64,000 nt of DNA from Amorphophallus konjac (GCA_022559845.1 CM040126.1:225562641-225626640), one strand, 5' to 3'. Shown: positions 1 to 11,122, numbered from the stretch's first letter. Numbers and translations are program-made. Notes: a model not told the origin generated them from the letters alone.

Positions 1-380
1 AAATCAAACCCCCCTTTTCCTCAAAAAGAAAGGGAAGAAAAGAAGAAAAGAAGAAAAGAAGAAAAGATGAAGAGAAGAAGAAAAGAAAAGAAGAAAAGAA
101 GAAAAAGAGAAAAGAAAGAAGCAATAAAAAAAGAGAAAGAATTGGCAAAAGAGGGTTGTACGGCCACGTCCGTCGAGACCCGTGTTGAACAAAGATTACC
201 ATTGTGGGGTTGATGCGGTGGAGCGAACCACTCATCCCCTCCCAGAGGGGGTGAGCGCTCTCCTACACCTCCACCCTGGTCAATCATACAAGAAGAAGAG
301 AAGAGAAAAAAAAGAAAAAAAAGAGGGAAAAAAAAGAGAGAAAGAGAGAAGAAAGGAAGAAAAGTTGGCCAGCATCGCCG
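1..380. repeat. Purine-rich tract with a short unique insert (A LTR)
   Basis: Positions 1-145 and 290-365 are nearly pure GA on the plus strand (gaagaaaagaa-type). About 145 bp of mixed sequence lies between them. The same arrangement is at 43964-44330. Lys/Arg/Glu-rich frames on one strand and Phe/Leu/Ser-rich frames on the other come from this composition. Confidence 0.7.
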
Positions 381-619
381 ACTAAAAAAGCAAGATGAAA
401 CCCGGCATCCCGCCTGACTCTAGGAGGCTCCGAGTCTGCGGTGCAATGACCCCGCTCGTTCCTCCTTCCTACTGCCTCCATCTGGCATAAGATGGCCCCT
501 CGAGTGGCTGTTAAAAGACCCAGCGAGCCACAATTGTAGCTTGGTGAATGGCTACCCACTGTGGGGAATGCTTTATAGCAATGAGGCCAAGCACGGTCAC
601 CACTCCCGAAGAGAGCATG

Positions 620-2295
620 CATATACCCCGCCATGGGGGATAAGGAGAAGATATATACCCTGCTACGGGGGCATAAGAGGCAAAAAAAAAGAGATACACC
701 CCATTCCCAGGGGCACATGAAGAGAATCCGCCCCGACTGAGGGGCACAAAGCAAAAGCTACACCCCGGCTTCGGGACATTTGAAGAAGAATCTACCCTGA
801 CCTGGGGACATAAGAAGAAATAGAGTTGCACCCCGGCTTAGGGGCATTTGAAGAAGAGAAATACACCCCGATATGGGGGCACATGAAGCAAAAGACATAC
901 CCCGCCATGGGGGCGTAAGAAGAAAAGAATTCACCCCGGCCTGGGGACACAAAAAAAAAGAAACTCACCTTGGCTTAGGGGTATTTGAAGAAGAAATATA
1001 CCCCACATGGGGGCATAGAAGCCATAAAGAATACGCCCCGGCTTAGGGGTATTTGAAGAAGAAAGATACCCCCCTCAGGGGACATTGCAAGCAGCGATAT
1101 ACCCTGCTTGGGTGCACAGGAAGAGACCACACCCCACTCCTAGGGACCCATGAAGAGAGTACACCCCGCCATGGGGGCACATGAAGAGAATTCACCCTGA
1201 CTCGGGGGTACATGAAGCGACAAAGAATACACCCCGCCTTAGGGGAATTTGAAGAAGAAGCATACACCCCACCAACAGGGGCACATGATCCATCAAGAAC
1301 ACACCCCACTTTCGGGGCACAAGAAGCAAACATTCCCCAACGTGTCGGGGCAAAAGAAGAAGAATCCCCCTCGGAGGCATAAAAAGCAAAGATACACCCT
1401 CGTGCCGGGGGCACATGAAGAGAATACACTCCATCCTGGGGTCATGAGAAGCAGAAGGCGCATCCCACCCTGGGGGCATATGAAGCGAAAAGAATACACC
1501 CTAGCTTAGGGGAATACAAAGAGAAGTATACCCCACTCTGGGGCAGAGGAATCGGGAGAATCACACCCCCGTCTTGGGGGTATTTGAAGAAGAATTATAC
1601 CTCACCTTGAGGGCCTAGAAGCTATAAAGAACACGCCCCGACTTAGGGGCATTTGAAGAAGCTACATCCCGCTTCGGGAGCATAAGAAAGAGAAGAGTAC
1701 ACCCTGTCCTAGGGACAATTGAAAAAGAAACATACCCCACCTGGGGGCATAAAAGCCATAAAGAATACGCCCCGGCTTAGGGGCATTTGAAGAAGCTACA
1801 TCCCGTCTTGGGAGTGTAAGGAGAGAAGAATACACCCCGACTTAGGGGCATTTGAAGAAGGAATACATCCCGACCCCGGGGTCCGTGAAGCAACATATAT
1901 CCCCCCCCGGGGGCATCTGAAGCAGAACAAACAACATTCCCCGGCTTAGGGGAGCATATGATGAAAGGAACACACCCCGATATGGAAGCACATAAGCGAA
2001 GAAGAAGAGTCAACCCGCCTCGGGGGCATAAGAAGCAAGAATTACACCCCGTCTTGGGGGCATCGGAAGCAGCAATACACTCCACTCTGGGGGCACTAGA
2101 AATAGAATACATCCCAGCCTAGGGGCACATGAAGCCAAAGACATACTCCGCCATGGGGGCATAAGAAGAAAAGAATTCACCCCGGCCTGGGGACACTCAA
2201 AGAAAGAGCCACACCCTGGACTGGGGGCATACAAAGAAAGAAATTCACCCCAACCTGGGGGCACATTAAGAGAAATACACTCCAGCGTGGAAGCA
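620..2295 (+). repeat. A LTR tandem block 1: CCCC-loop-GGGG units
   Basis: About forty degenerate units of roughly 35-45 bp. Each has a core like CACCCCGGCTTAGGGGCAT followed by a purine-rich spacer (ttgaagaagaa or atgaagagaa). The core is a small inverted repeat, CCCC-(5-8 nt)-GGGG. The matching block in the 3' LTR is 44559-46255. Between 381 and 620 the LTR has unique sequence with no feature I recognise. Confidence 0.85.
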
Positions 2296-2331
2296 TTAAT
2301 GAGAAAAGAAGAGCGGAATAAAGAAAAAGAC

Positions 2332-3200
2332 ACGCATGAGGCAGACGTGGTCTTCGAGCCCACCTCATCATACAAAAGAAAAGAAGAAAAGAAAGAGCAG
2401 TCATGAGGCGAACATGGTCTTTGCACCTACCTCTCCACAAAAAAAGAATGACACACGAGGCAGACGTGATCTTCGAGCCCGCCTCTCCACAAAAAAAAAG
2501 AGAAGGACACATGAGGCAGACGTGGTCTTCGAGCCCGCCTCTCCACAAAAAAAAGAGAAGAAAAGAAAGAAAAGAGACATGGGGCAGACGTGGTCTTCGA
2601 GCCCGCCTCATCACACAAAAGAAGAGAAGAAAAGGAATAAAAGACACATGAGGCAAACATGGTCCTTGAACCTGCCTCTCCATAAAAGAAGAAGAGAAAG
2701 AATAGTCACGAGGTGAACATGGTCCTTGAACCCGCCTCTTCACACAAAAGAAGAAGAGAAGAAAAAAAAGAAAGAGTCCCGAGGCAGACGCGGTCTTTGC
2801 ACCCGCCTCTCCACACAAAAGAAAAAAAGAGAAAGAGTCACGAGGTGAACATGGTCTCTGCACCTGCCTCTCTACAAAAGAAGAAGAGAAGAGAAAAAAA
2901 AAGAGACATGAGGCGAACATGGTCCTTGCATCTGCCTCTCCATAAAAGAAGAAGAGAAGAAAAGAAAGAAATGATCACGAGGCAAACATGATCTTTGCAA
3001 CTGTCTCTCCACAAAAAAAAGAAAAAAAAGAGTCCTGAGACAGACGCAGTCTTTGCACCCACCTCCTCACACAAAAGAAGAAGAGAAGAAAAGAAAGAAA
3101 GAGTCCCGAGACAGACGCGGTCTTTGCACCCGCCTCCCCACACAAAAGAAGAAGAGAGGAAGAGAAAGAAGAGTCATGAGGTAAACTTTTACCTCTGACC
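2332..3200 (+). repeat. A LTR tandem block 2: GAGGC...GCCTC units
   Basis: About twelve units of roughly 60-80 bp. Each has a conserved core of about 30 bp beginning GAGGCAGACGTGGTCTT and ending in GCCTC, followed by ACAAAAGAAGAAGAGAAG-type purine spacer. The ends of the core (GAGGC and GCCTC) are complementary. The matching block is 46289-47165. Confidence 0.85.
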
Positions 3201-3210
3201 TCCAACCACC

Positions 3211-3565
3211 CTTCATCGGCCTTCGGGTTGACAACTATTTAATTATCGGCCTTTGGGTCGACAGCTACCCCTTCATCGACCTTCGGGTCGACAACTATCT
3301 AATTATCGGCCTTTAGGTCGACAGCTACCCCTTCATCGGCCTTCGGGTCGACAGCTATCTAATTATCGGCCTTTGGGTCGACAGCTACCCCTTCATCGGC
3401 CTTCAGGTCGACAGCTACCTCATCATTGGTCTCCGAGCCGACAGTAATATAATCCTCGGCCCCCGAGCCGACAGCTACCTCATTATCGGCCTTCGAGTCG
3501 ACAGCTACCTCTTCATCGGCTCCTAGCCGATAGCTATCTCATCATTGGCACCCCAGCCGATAGCT
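3211..3565 (+). repeat. A LTR tandem block 3: TCGGCCTTCGGGTCGACAGC units
   Basis: Roughly eleven units of about 30-32 bp with consensus TCGGCCTTCGGGTCGACAGC plus TACCCCTTCA or TATCTAATTA, alternating as a higher-order dimer at the start of the array. Many units carry a GTCGAC palindrome. The matching block is 47172-47528. Confidence 0.85.
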
Positions 3566-5261
3566 TCCCAGTTAAAAAAAAATAGACCTCTCACTTTGGT
3601 TCGGATCCTTCCCCGGCCAGAGAATTAAAGAATAAACCTTCCGTTTTGGTCCAGATCCTTCCCTGGCCAGAGAACAAAAGAGACCCTTCTCTTCGACTCT
3701 CACGTCTCGCTACCCGACGCCCCTCGGCTCAGCCATTTTGGCCGAGGCCTACTGTGGGGATTGATCCATCTGTCCCACCGTGCTTCCCGATTCTGGTTCC
3801 CGCAGCCCGCTTCCCAGCATCTTTTAGCCCTTATGGCCCACTCCCCTAATGTCCCTTGGGTTCTATAGCCCGCCTCCCTAATACCCTTTCAGCCGTTCGT
3901 GGTCTGCTTCCCTAATACCTTTACTACCACTACACTTATACGTAACAACAATATTCTCCTATGCAAAAAAAAATATAATAACAAAAAAAAAAACAACAAC
4001 AACAACAACAACAAAAACAGCAAAACAAAAAAATAAAACAAGAAAAAAGAGAATGCATGATTGCCCTGCTTGCATGGTTGCTTAACATAGAATAATACAC
4101 CTCCTTGGAATTTTCTAGGACCGTGTTTCCTTGCTGAATAATATCGCCCCAATTCTGAATGCGCGCGCGTCACGTCGTACGCTCGAAGGGAACCCAATTA
4201 TGGTAGGTGCACACGTCAAGGGGAAGAGTCATGGCTGAACCGCTAAGCCCAACTCACAAAATAAACCTGAGGCAATACTCCCACACTTAGCACTTAATGT
4301 GTTCAATAGGCTTCAACTATAGGGATTGCCCGAATTTCTTCTTAGCACTCTACGAAAACTTGAATTCCTGCACTCGCGTGAAAGGTAATCGTGAGGAAAA
4401 AGCTGCCTACCCCCACTGTAAAAAAAAAGATATGAAAAAAAAAGGGAAGAAAAAGAGAAAAATGAAGAGAGAGAGAAACGCGGATCCGAGTAGCCGGGAA
4501 TCCCCACTGAAACAAATGAGGAGACTCGCGCGAAATGGTGAAGCAAATCACAATAAGGACGAATCTTAGTAGCCGGGATCCCCCATTGAGACACATGAGG
4601 AGACTCACGTCGAGTGGTGAAATCCGCTACCAAAATAAACAGATGGGGGCTGTGTGAAGCTACCAAAAGTCGAAAGCCTGGAACTAATGTGTAGGCGCTA
4701 GAGCGATCCTCGAGTGTCACCAGGAAAACCTGCATATCCCTATGGTTAGGGCTCTTTGTTCACACATTTGCACTGCCATGCCACAAGGAATTTCCTCGGG
4801 TGAAATGCGTGCATTTAGGTTGCGCATGCAAGACATGCGATATCCTCTTGACGGGTGCACCACCCCTCAATCGTGCCTCGCGGCCCGCACCGTGTCTACG
4901 AATTATGGGTGATGTCCCTATCCTACTTCCTATAGAGGGCGCTACCTTACTTATATCTATGTTATGCCTGCTAATGAATGCTTGGTTGCTTGAATAAAAA
5001 AATATAGCAAAAATAATAATAATAATAAATATTAAAAATGTGTGTATACAATAAACTCAATTCCGGCTATCAAAGCCTACTTTCCCAGCACTGGCTCGTA
5101 GAGCCCAATCTTGCCCCCCATGGCCTACCTCTTGCCCTCGCGGCTCGTTAATCTCCCAACTCCGGCTTCTGTAGTCCGCTTCCCCGATTTGGGCTTCCAC
5201 ATCTTGCGCCGCAATTTCAGCTTTTGAAGCCCGCGTCCAGCCTCGACTGTTTCGGCCTCAC
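3566..5261 (+). other. A LTR, low-repeat stretch without genes
   Basis: Mixed sequence present again at 47529-49216. It holds a CAA/AAC-rich microsatellite near 3990-4015, a purine run near 4420-4475, and two copies of a weak repeat around CCGGGAATCCCC (near 4495 and 4575). The open frames here are short, and I recognise no protein, RNA gene or regulatory element. Confidence 0.6.
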
Positions 5262-5825
5262 CTATCGGCCCCTGAGCCGAAAACTATTCACTCATCGGCC
5301 CCTAAGCCGACAGCTATTCACTTATCGGCCCCTGAGCCGACAGCTTTCAATCATCGGCCCCTAAGCCGACAACTATTCACTTATCAGCCCCTGAGCCGAC
5401 AGCTTTCAATCATCGGCCCCTGAGCCGACAGCCATTCACTTATCGGCCCCTGAGCCGACAACTATTCACTTATCGGCCCCTGAGCCGATAGCTTTCAATT
5501 ATCGGCCCTTGAGCCGATAGCTTTCAATTATCGGCCCCTGAGCCGATAGCTTTCAATCATCGGTCCCTGAGCCGACAACTATTCACTTATCGGCCCCAGA
5601 GCCGACAGCTTTCAATCATCGGCCCCTGAGCCGACAGCTTTTCAATCATCGGCCTTCGGGTCGATAGCTTTTCAATTATTGGCTCTCATGCCGACAGCTT
5701 TTCAATCATCAGCCTTCAGGTCAACAGCTTTTCAATTATTGGCTCTCATGCCGACAGCTTTCAATTATCGGCCGCTGCACCGACAGCTCTTATATCATTG
5801 GCATCCACGCCAGCAACCACCCGGA
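5262..5825 (+). repeat. A LTR tandem block 4: CGGCCCCTGAGCCG units
   Basis: About twenty units of 27-30 bp with consensus ATCGGCCCCTGAGCCGACAGC plus TTTCAATC or TATTCACTT. Each core is a CGGC-(CCCTGA)-GCCG inverted repeat. The matching block is 49217-49805, where copy number and unit order differ slightly, as expected after slippage or unequal exchange. Confidence 0.88.
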
Positions 5826-6030
5826 GTTCTTCAAAAAAAAACAAAAGAAGAAGAGAAGAAGAAGGAAAGAAAAAAAATAAAAAAAACAAACAACAACAAC
5901 AAAAAAAAAAGAGAATGAAGGAAAAAGACATAACAAAAAAGAGAAGAGAAAAAGAAGAAGAGAAGAAGAGAAGAAGAGAAAAGAGAGAAGAAAAGAAAGA
6001 AAAGAGACAAAGAGACAAAGAGACAAACAA
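5826..6030. repeat. Purine-rich tract (A LTR)
   Basis: Almost pure A/G on the plus strand (aagaagagaagaaga-type) with a short CAA microsatellite near 5885-5900. The counterpart is 49806-49977, which lacks the CAA run. Confidence 0.7.
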
Positions 6031-6480
6031 ACCATGTCAGCTCCCGGCACCCTGTCGGCACTGGCGAAGAGACCAAGAGATCAACAAACCATGTCAGTTC
6101 CTGGCACCCTGTCGGCACTGACGAAGATACAAAGAGACCAACATACTGCTTCAGTCCCTGGCAACCCGTCGGCACTGATGAAGAGACAAAGAGACCAGCA
6201 TGCTGCTTCAGTTCCCGACACCCCGTCGGCACTGATGAAGAGACAAAGAGACCAACATGCTGCTTCAGTTCCCGACACCCCGTCGGCACTGATGAAGAGA
6301 CCAACATACTGCTTCAGTCCCCGGCACCCCGCCGGCACTGACGAAGAGACAAAGAGACCAACATGCCATGTCAGTCCCCGACACCCCGTCGGCACTGACG
6401 AAGAGAAGAAGAGACCAACATGCTACGCCAACTCCCGACACCCCGTCGGCATCGACGAAGAGAAAAGAGACAAGTACACC
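6031..6480 (+). repeat. A LTR tandem block 5: CCGACACCCCGTCGG units
   Basis: About eight units of roughly 50-60 bp. Each has a core such as CCGACACCCCGTCGGCACTG, in which CCGAC and GTCGG are complementary, followed by AYGAAGAGACAAAGAGACCAA and CATGYTGCTTCAGT. The matching block is 49978-50530. Apparent multi-frame ORFs across this block come from the repeat and not from genes. Confidence 0.87.
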
Positions 6481-6647
6481 CATGGGCACCACCCGGCTCA
6501 TCCTTCGCCTGCGCTACCCATGGGTGGGGGGCATTTGTGGACATGCAAAATTACACTCCCGTACGCCCCTACTAGTCCAGCATCAACAGCAACCTCAAAC
6601 TGAAGAAACTGCGTGGAAGAGGGGCCATCCGGACTCCTCAAACACAC

Positions 6648-8711
6648 TGATGGGGGACGGGGACCGACACGGACTAAGACTCACAAAAGACTCTAACTCA
6701 GGCCAGCAGTAGCACGCTCAAGGGTCGCCAAGTGGCTGACCACCGTGATATCCCACAGAATGAGGGACGTCTCTCAACAGAAACTCCGACCTCGGCCGTC
6801 CCAAGGAGGGAAGCGCACGTGTCTAGGCGTATAGTCGACCTCCAAAGACAAGGGGAGTCGAGTCCTAGCTCGAAGCTCGGCTAGTGCTAACGGACGGGTG
6901 CTCTCACTCACGGTCCGCGGTGATGGCAAAAGTAGCTAGGCGCCTACTCTCTCTCACGCGGCATATTCAATCACATACTAAAAGAGCAAGCAAAGGTGGA
7001 GGAGTCGGAGCGCGTACCTCCACGCCTAGGCGTGGGGAAGGAACCCCGGCCGTGGACCAACAACCCGATACACCAGAGCAATAAATTACAACCCCCAATA
7101 ATGGCCCACTCCTCGCAGGGAGGTAAGAGGCTACAAACAATACGTTCGGGTTGCCGGACACGGGTTGACGGGCCGCACTCGATGATGGGCGCGATGCTGC
7201 AGAATCGGTGTCGCGCGCGCCTGGACGGAGACGGGTCCCACGGGTTGATGCGATGTCCGTTCGAGGCACCGTCAGAGAGGACGCGTTGCTGATGGTTGGA
7301 GGAACGCTCAGACCAGAGGGGACGCGCTGGATGCGCCGGTGGTGGCCGTGGGCGCTGCCGAAAACCAGGTCTGGTTCTGTGGTCGCAGAACCGCGCACGC
7401 CGTCGGTAAAATCCGGAACTCGGTCGTCTGGTGCCCGAACAGGTCCGGGCCGGTTGGAGGTGAGAGCTGACTGGCAGAGGTGACCCTCGGCCAAACGGCG
7501 TCGGCAGATGATGCCGACACGAGTCGCAGGAGCCGCTGGAAGTTGGGGTTGGTTCGCTGGGCGGACTGTGCAGGCACGCCGGCGCAACCCCACGAGATCG
7601 ACCGCCACGGACGGTGACGATGTCGAAACGCGACGCCGTCGGCGGCGTTGGAAAGCTGACTCGGAGATCCACGAACCCTGAAGAAACCAGCGCAAAAGAC
7701 GCAGCGTGGAGGCCTGGGGAAAATCCGCAATCAGGGTCTCCCCGCTGAGCGAGCAGAGAAAGTGGTGCTGGCGCAGGTCGGCGGAGAAAATTGGTACGGG
7801 CAGTGCCGATCTCCGATTGATGCAAAACCGGCGCCGACGCGAAGCTGATCCGCAGACGTATCTCCAGAAAATAGATCGTGGCAAAACTCGTCCAAGAAGG
7901 GGGCGCGAGCTCTGCTACAAGTCGGGGCAGAAATCTGGAATCACGCACACGAACCGTTGAGGAAGAAGATGAGGATAAGAGGGAACCCCGGAGTCCACCG
8001 AGGGCTGAGGCTTCACACCTCGCCGTTCTCCCGTCGCAGGAGAAGAGAAAGAGAGAGAGAGGGGCGCAAATGCCTTGCACAATAATCCATTTTTGTATTC
8101 AAATTATGTCTAAACTGTAATCGGTACAATGTGAGAACTACTTATAGGGGATGGGAAAACCCTAATCTAACTAGAAGGGGAGGGGTGCGCCCAGCTCCAA
8201 GGAGAGAAAGGCGGCCCATAATTCAGCAAGCTTAGAAAATAGGAAAGGATTCTAAGTGGGATAAGGAAGGGGTGGAGTTGGGGAAAGGAGGAGAGGGGGA
8301 AAGGGGAAGGGAGAGGGGAGCGCCCCCCACCTTCCCTAGTAGAACTAGGAAGGGGGGGGGCGGCTGCCTCCTCCTCCTCTAGCTGGGGAGGGGGCCGCCC
8401 CCTAACCCTAATGGGCCCTTTTTTTAGTGGGCTTCAAACCCCAATAAGCCCCTGACCCCATAACACGATCCATTACCCCACAAAGCAACCCAATTGGCCA
8501 CTATATGGCCCAATAAGTGCCTAAACAAGAAGATGTCCACGCAGGGACCAAAAGACAAGGCCCACAAGGCCTGAGCAAGTCCAGACTGAGGCCCAACATG
8601 GCCTAAACATGATGATGAAAAGATAACTAGAAGGTGCCGCCGTCGCCGAGCCACAAGGAGGTAGCGGTGTGCCGGGTGCTCCGTCGAGGATAGCGCCGTG
8701 TGTCCTCACCA
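6648..8711 (-). repeat. Element C 3' LTR
   Basis: 2,064 bp, TG...CA, matching 11127-13176 with an offset of 4,479 and only scattered substitutions (for example near 7184, 7410, 7748, 7791 and 7889). A TATA-like sequence on the minus strand (CTATAAG) lies at 8141-8147. Open frames of 300-370 codons on the minus strand within 6967-8080 overlap in different frames and look like composition effects. The chromodomain ORF of C ends inside this LTR. Confidence 0.93.
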
Positions 8712-10921
8712 ATTCTCCCCGGGTGGGAAGAACTCGACCCCGTCGAGTAAGGGTCACGGTCGCTGAGGTACCGCTCCAGCAGGTCCGGATCGATCCGCTC
8801 CAGCTCTCCACGTGTAATCCAGGTGTTGTCTGACTCGGGGCGCCCTCTCCAACGCACTAAGAAGCGTTGGTAGGCTCCGCTCCTGGTAGTAGTCACCTGC
8901 TCATCCAGTATGCAATCTATATGCTCGCGTTTTTGTAATGGGGCTGGAGGAGGTGGACTCTCAGTAGGTGTATCACTCACAACAGGAGGGTCAGGCCCAA
9001 ATAACTCACTGGGTATCACCGCGGGATCCCGATAAGCTACCAGATCAGAGACATTGAACGTCGAACTGATCCCGTAGTCGTCTGGTAGCTCGATCTCATA
9101 CGCGTTCGACCCAATACGCCTCAACACTCTGAATGGTCCTGCACCGCGGTCTTGGAGCTTCTTTACGGCTCCCGAAGGAAACCGTTCCGGTCTAACCCGG
9201 ACCATGACGTACTCTCCCTCGCGGAACTCACGTGTGCGTCTGTGCGCATCAGCTAGATCCTTATAACGTGCGTTGCTGGCCTCGAGGTGGTGATGATGCA
9301 GACTCCGAACTAGCTGTGTTGACTCATACCTATGTGAATGCAGTGGTGGTCCTGGACATCCAAACATGGATCTAACATGCCTATGACGTCTACCAGACTT
9401 GACAACATGGGGAGGGCCTGGACAACCAAAGTAGAACCTAGCAGGCACATGTGTCCTATGACATATGGTAGACTCAGAAGGATGAATAATCCCAAGCTTA
9501 CTCATGACATCTCCCCTATATGACGATGGACATGGTGAAACATGGGGAAGAGACATGTGTCCCTGGCCTCCTAAGCTCGGGCATCTGGATGCCTGCATGG
9601 TGAGGTGTTGACTAGAAGGCCTAGGTGGTGTATGATAGTGGACCTCCTCGACAAGGTGGGGAAAATAATATGGGTCGAGAGGCTCACTAGGGAGGGGATC
9701 GAAAGGGTCAAAGAAATGATGACCCCTCCCGACAGGTCCCTTCACTATACTTGCCCATGTGCGACATTCGCCTAGGTGCAGATAATCACCTTCAGGCACT
9801 CTCATGTATGGGGCAAGAGGCTCATAAGGAAGGCAAGGAAGGCTAGGTTCCTCCCTCGGGACCGTGAAACCATAAGCGGGGACAAAATCAACCTCCACGG
9901 GTATGGGAAATAATAAAAGGACCTCGGATGTGATATGTCCTATGGTGTAGACCGAGGTAATAGACCCCAAAGCAGGGAGTGTAAAGCTATGACTATAGGG
10001 TTGGTCAGACCCTAAGGTCAACATATAAGTCAACTCCCATTGATAATCTAAACTCCTAAGGAAGTCCTTCACATTTTCAAGAAAGCAGAAGGACCGAAAA
10101 GTGGTGTGAAAGGAGTTAAGGGGTATTATTGGGAGGGCTGGTCCCATGGGTGTATAGCGAGGAATGGAGACATCTAGAAGTGGACCCTCCCTTAGCCAGC
10201 TAGCTAAAGACTCACCAATGACCAGTTCACCCTCGGAAGGTAAGAATGTCTCTATATGAGGGTCTAAGGGTGAAGCCTCTCTCTCGGGAGGGGAAACGGA
10301 GTCCTCTATGATGTGGAGGGGATCACTCCCTAACTCCTCAACCTCAGTTAGGTACTCCTCAATCAACTCCTGTTCAGCCTCGTAACTCACTGGAACAAAC
10401 CCAGGTGATGACATGGAGGTGGTCGGCGTAACGCCGTCATGGAAGACAAACTCACCGGGAAGGTGAGATGGGTGTAAGGTGCAGGTCCTCCTATCCAGGT
10501 CGATGGTCGCACTTCTTTCCTCCAACCAAGTTCGCCCTAAAATGATGCATGGACCAGCAAGTGTGCTGATCTTGCACCAAGCGCCATCGAAATATTTAAC
10601 GGGGCCAAACCACCGTTGAAACTCGATAAAAGCTAAACCATCACGGAGAACAATCTCCCCAGTCTTAGAGAGAGACTCAACAATATCCTGTGAGACACAA
10701 TTATATGAAACCTTACTGATGAAGTCGATCTCCGTATGCAACCCATTAGGTAGGATGGCCACGGACATGACAGGGCGCTGAAACGACTCGGTCATCGGTA
10801 TAGGGATCGGGTCTCCCGACGACTGAGTGGTAGGGCCGACACCCACGGGTCGTGCCATAAGAGCGTCGAATCGGGCCAACAGGGATGACCAATCTGACAC
10901 GTGGGCACGAGGAACCACCAT
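8627..10921 (-). CDS. Element C ORF: protease-like region, integrase C-terminal domain and chromodomain, no RT
   Basis: An intact ORF of 764 codons on the element's sense strand. The first ATG is at 10921, and an upstream in-frame TGA lies at 10952-10954. Residues about 40-160 resemble a retropepsin-like region: the late motif LGRTWLEERSATIDL is seen, but the catalytic D-T/S-G is not. About 400 residues of acidic and proline-rich sequence of unknown function follow. Near residues 560-650 is a gypsy integrase C-terminal domain (ASNARYKDLADAHRR, VMVRVRPERFPSGAVKKL, AGPFRVL). Near 690-745 is a chromodomain (FLVRWRGRPESDNTWITRGE). The final 30 or so codons run into the 3' LTR. Reverse transcriptase, RNase H and the integrase catalytic core are absent. 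In chromoviruses the chromodomain steers integration to chromatin. Whether this fused product does so, perhaps helping or interfering with an autonomous partner, is inference. Confidence 0.82.
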   Translation of the reverse strand: MVVPRAHVSDWSSLLARFDALMARPVGVGPTTQSSGDPIPIPMTESFQRPVMSVAILPNGLHTEIDFISKVSYNCVSQDIVESLSKTGEIVLRDGLAFIEFQRWFGPVKYFDGAWCKISTLAGPCIILGRTWLEERSATIDLDRRTCTLHPSHLPGEFVFHDGVTPTTSMSSPGFVPVSYEAEQELIEEYLTEVEELGSDPLHIIEDSVSPPEREASPLDPHIETFLPSEGELVIGESLASWLREGPLLDVSIPRYTPMGPALPIIPLNSFHTTFRSFCFLENVKDFLRSLDYQWELTYMLTLGSDQPYSHSFTLPALGSITSVYTIGHITSEVLLLFPIPVEVDFVPAYGFTVPREEPSLPCLPYEPLAPYMRVPEGDYLHLGECRTWASIVKGPVGRGHHFFDPFDPLPSEPLDPYYFPHLVEEVHYHTPPRPSSQHLTMQASRCPSLGGQGHMSLPHVSPCPSSYRGDVMSKLGIIHPSESTICHRTHVPARFYFGCPGPPHVVKSGRRHRHVRSMFGCPGPPLHSHRYESTQLVRSLHHHHLEASNARYKDLADAHRRTREFREGEYVMVRVRPERFPSGAVKKLQDRGAGPFRVLRRIGSNAYEIELPDDYGISSTFNVSDLVAYRDPAVIPSELFGPDPPVVSDTPTESPPPPAPLQKREHIDCILDEQVTTTRSGAYQRFLVRWRGRPESDNTWITRGELERIDPDLLERYLSDRDPYSTGSSSSHPGRIGEDTRRYPRRSTRHTATSLWLGDGGTF
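8712..8740 (-). other. Candidate polypurine tract of element C
   Basis: Read on the minus strand, the bases directly before the 3' LTR are a G-rich run ending GGGGAGAAT. This is the expected PPT position. It is short and lies inside the ORF, so the assignment is moderate. Confidence 0.5.
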
Positions 10922-11110
10922 GGGGCTGGCGGGGAGCTGGACATGCAAGACTCAACGAGACAAGGATAAAAACTCTAACTAGACACAAGCCTAAAATGAC
11001 AATGCAATGGTTGGTTACCTAGATGAACTAAGAGACTCAATGCACCCTAGACAACCTAAAGACTCAAAAGACCTAAGACCCCAATTTGTTAGAACAAACT
11101 GGTTCCCTAA

Positions 11111-11122
11111 GCTCTGATACCA
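11111..11122 (-). other. Primer binding site of element C (initiator tRNA-Met type)
   Basis: On the minus strand the sequence reads TGGTATCAGAGC, 4 nt inside the 5' LTR edge at 11127. This is the usual plant initiator-tRNA-Met primer site and fixes the element's minus orientation. The interval 10922-11126 is the untranslated leader and has no other feature I recognise. Confidence 0.9.

Larger units (their letters stand above)
1..6647 (+). repeat. Element A 5' LTR, segment 1
   Basis: Position 1 corresponds to 43964 in the 3' LTR, and the match continues to the CA dinucleotide run at 6641-6647, where element C is inserted. The LTR copies differ by a few percent, mostly transitions, plus copy-number changes in the tandem arrays. 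The segment is U3 and holds purine-rich tracts and five tandem-array blocks listed separately. I see no credible gene. The many open frames in it arise from stop-poor purine/pyrimidine strand bias. Confidence 0.8.

Noticed and set aside
2177..3143. Long minus-strand frames rich in Phe, Ser and Leu, and plus-strand Lys/Arg-rich frames
   Set aside because: They follow the GA-rich spacers and tandem units of block 2, where one strand has few stop codons. No conserved protein is evident.
5262..6480. CRISPR-like appearance of regularly spaced repeats
   Set aside because: Spacers are themselves repeated and near-identical, units vary in length, and the setting is a plant LTR. These are minisatellites.
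6967..8080. Open frames of 305 and 369 codons on the minus strand in the C LTR (again at 11446-12559)
   Set aside because: They overlap in two frames, have Arg/Ser/Pro-rich composition, lack domains, and recur only because LTRs are duplicates.
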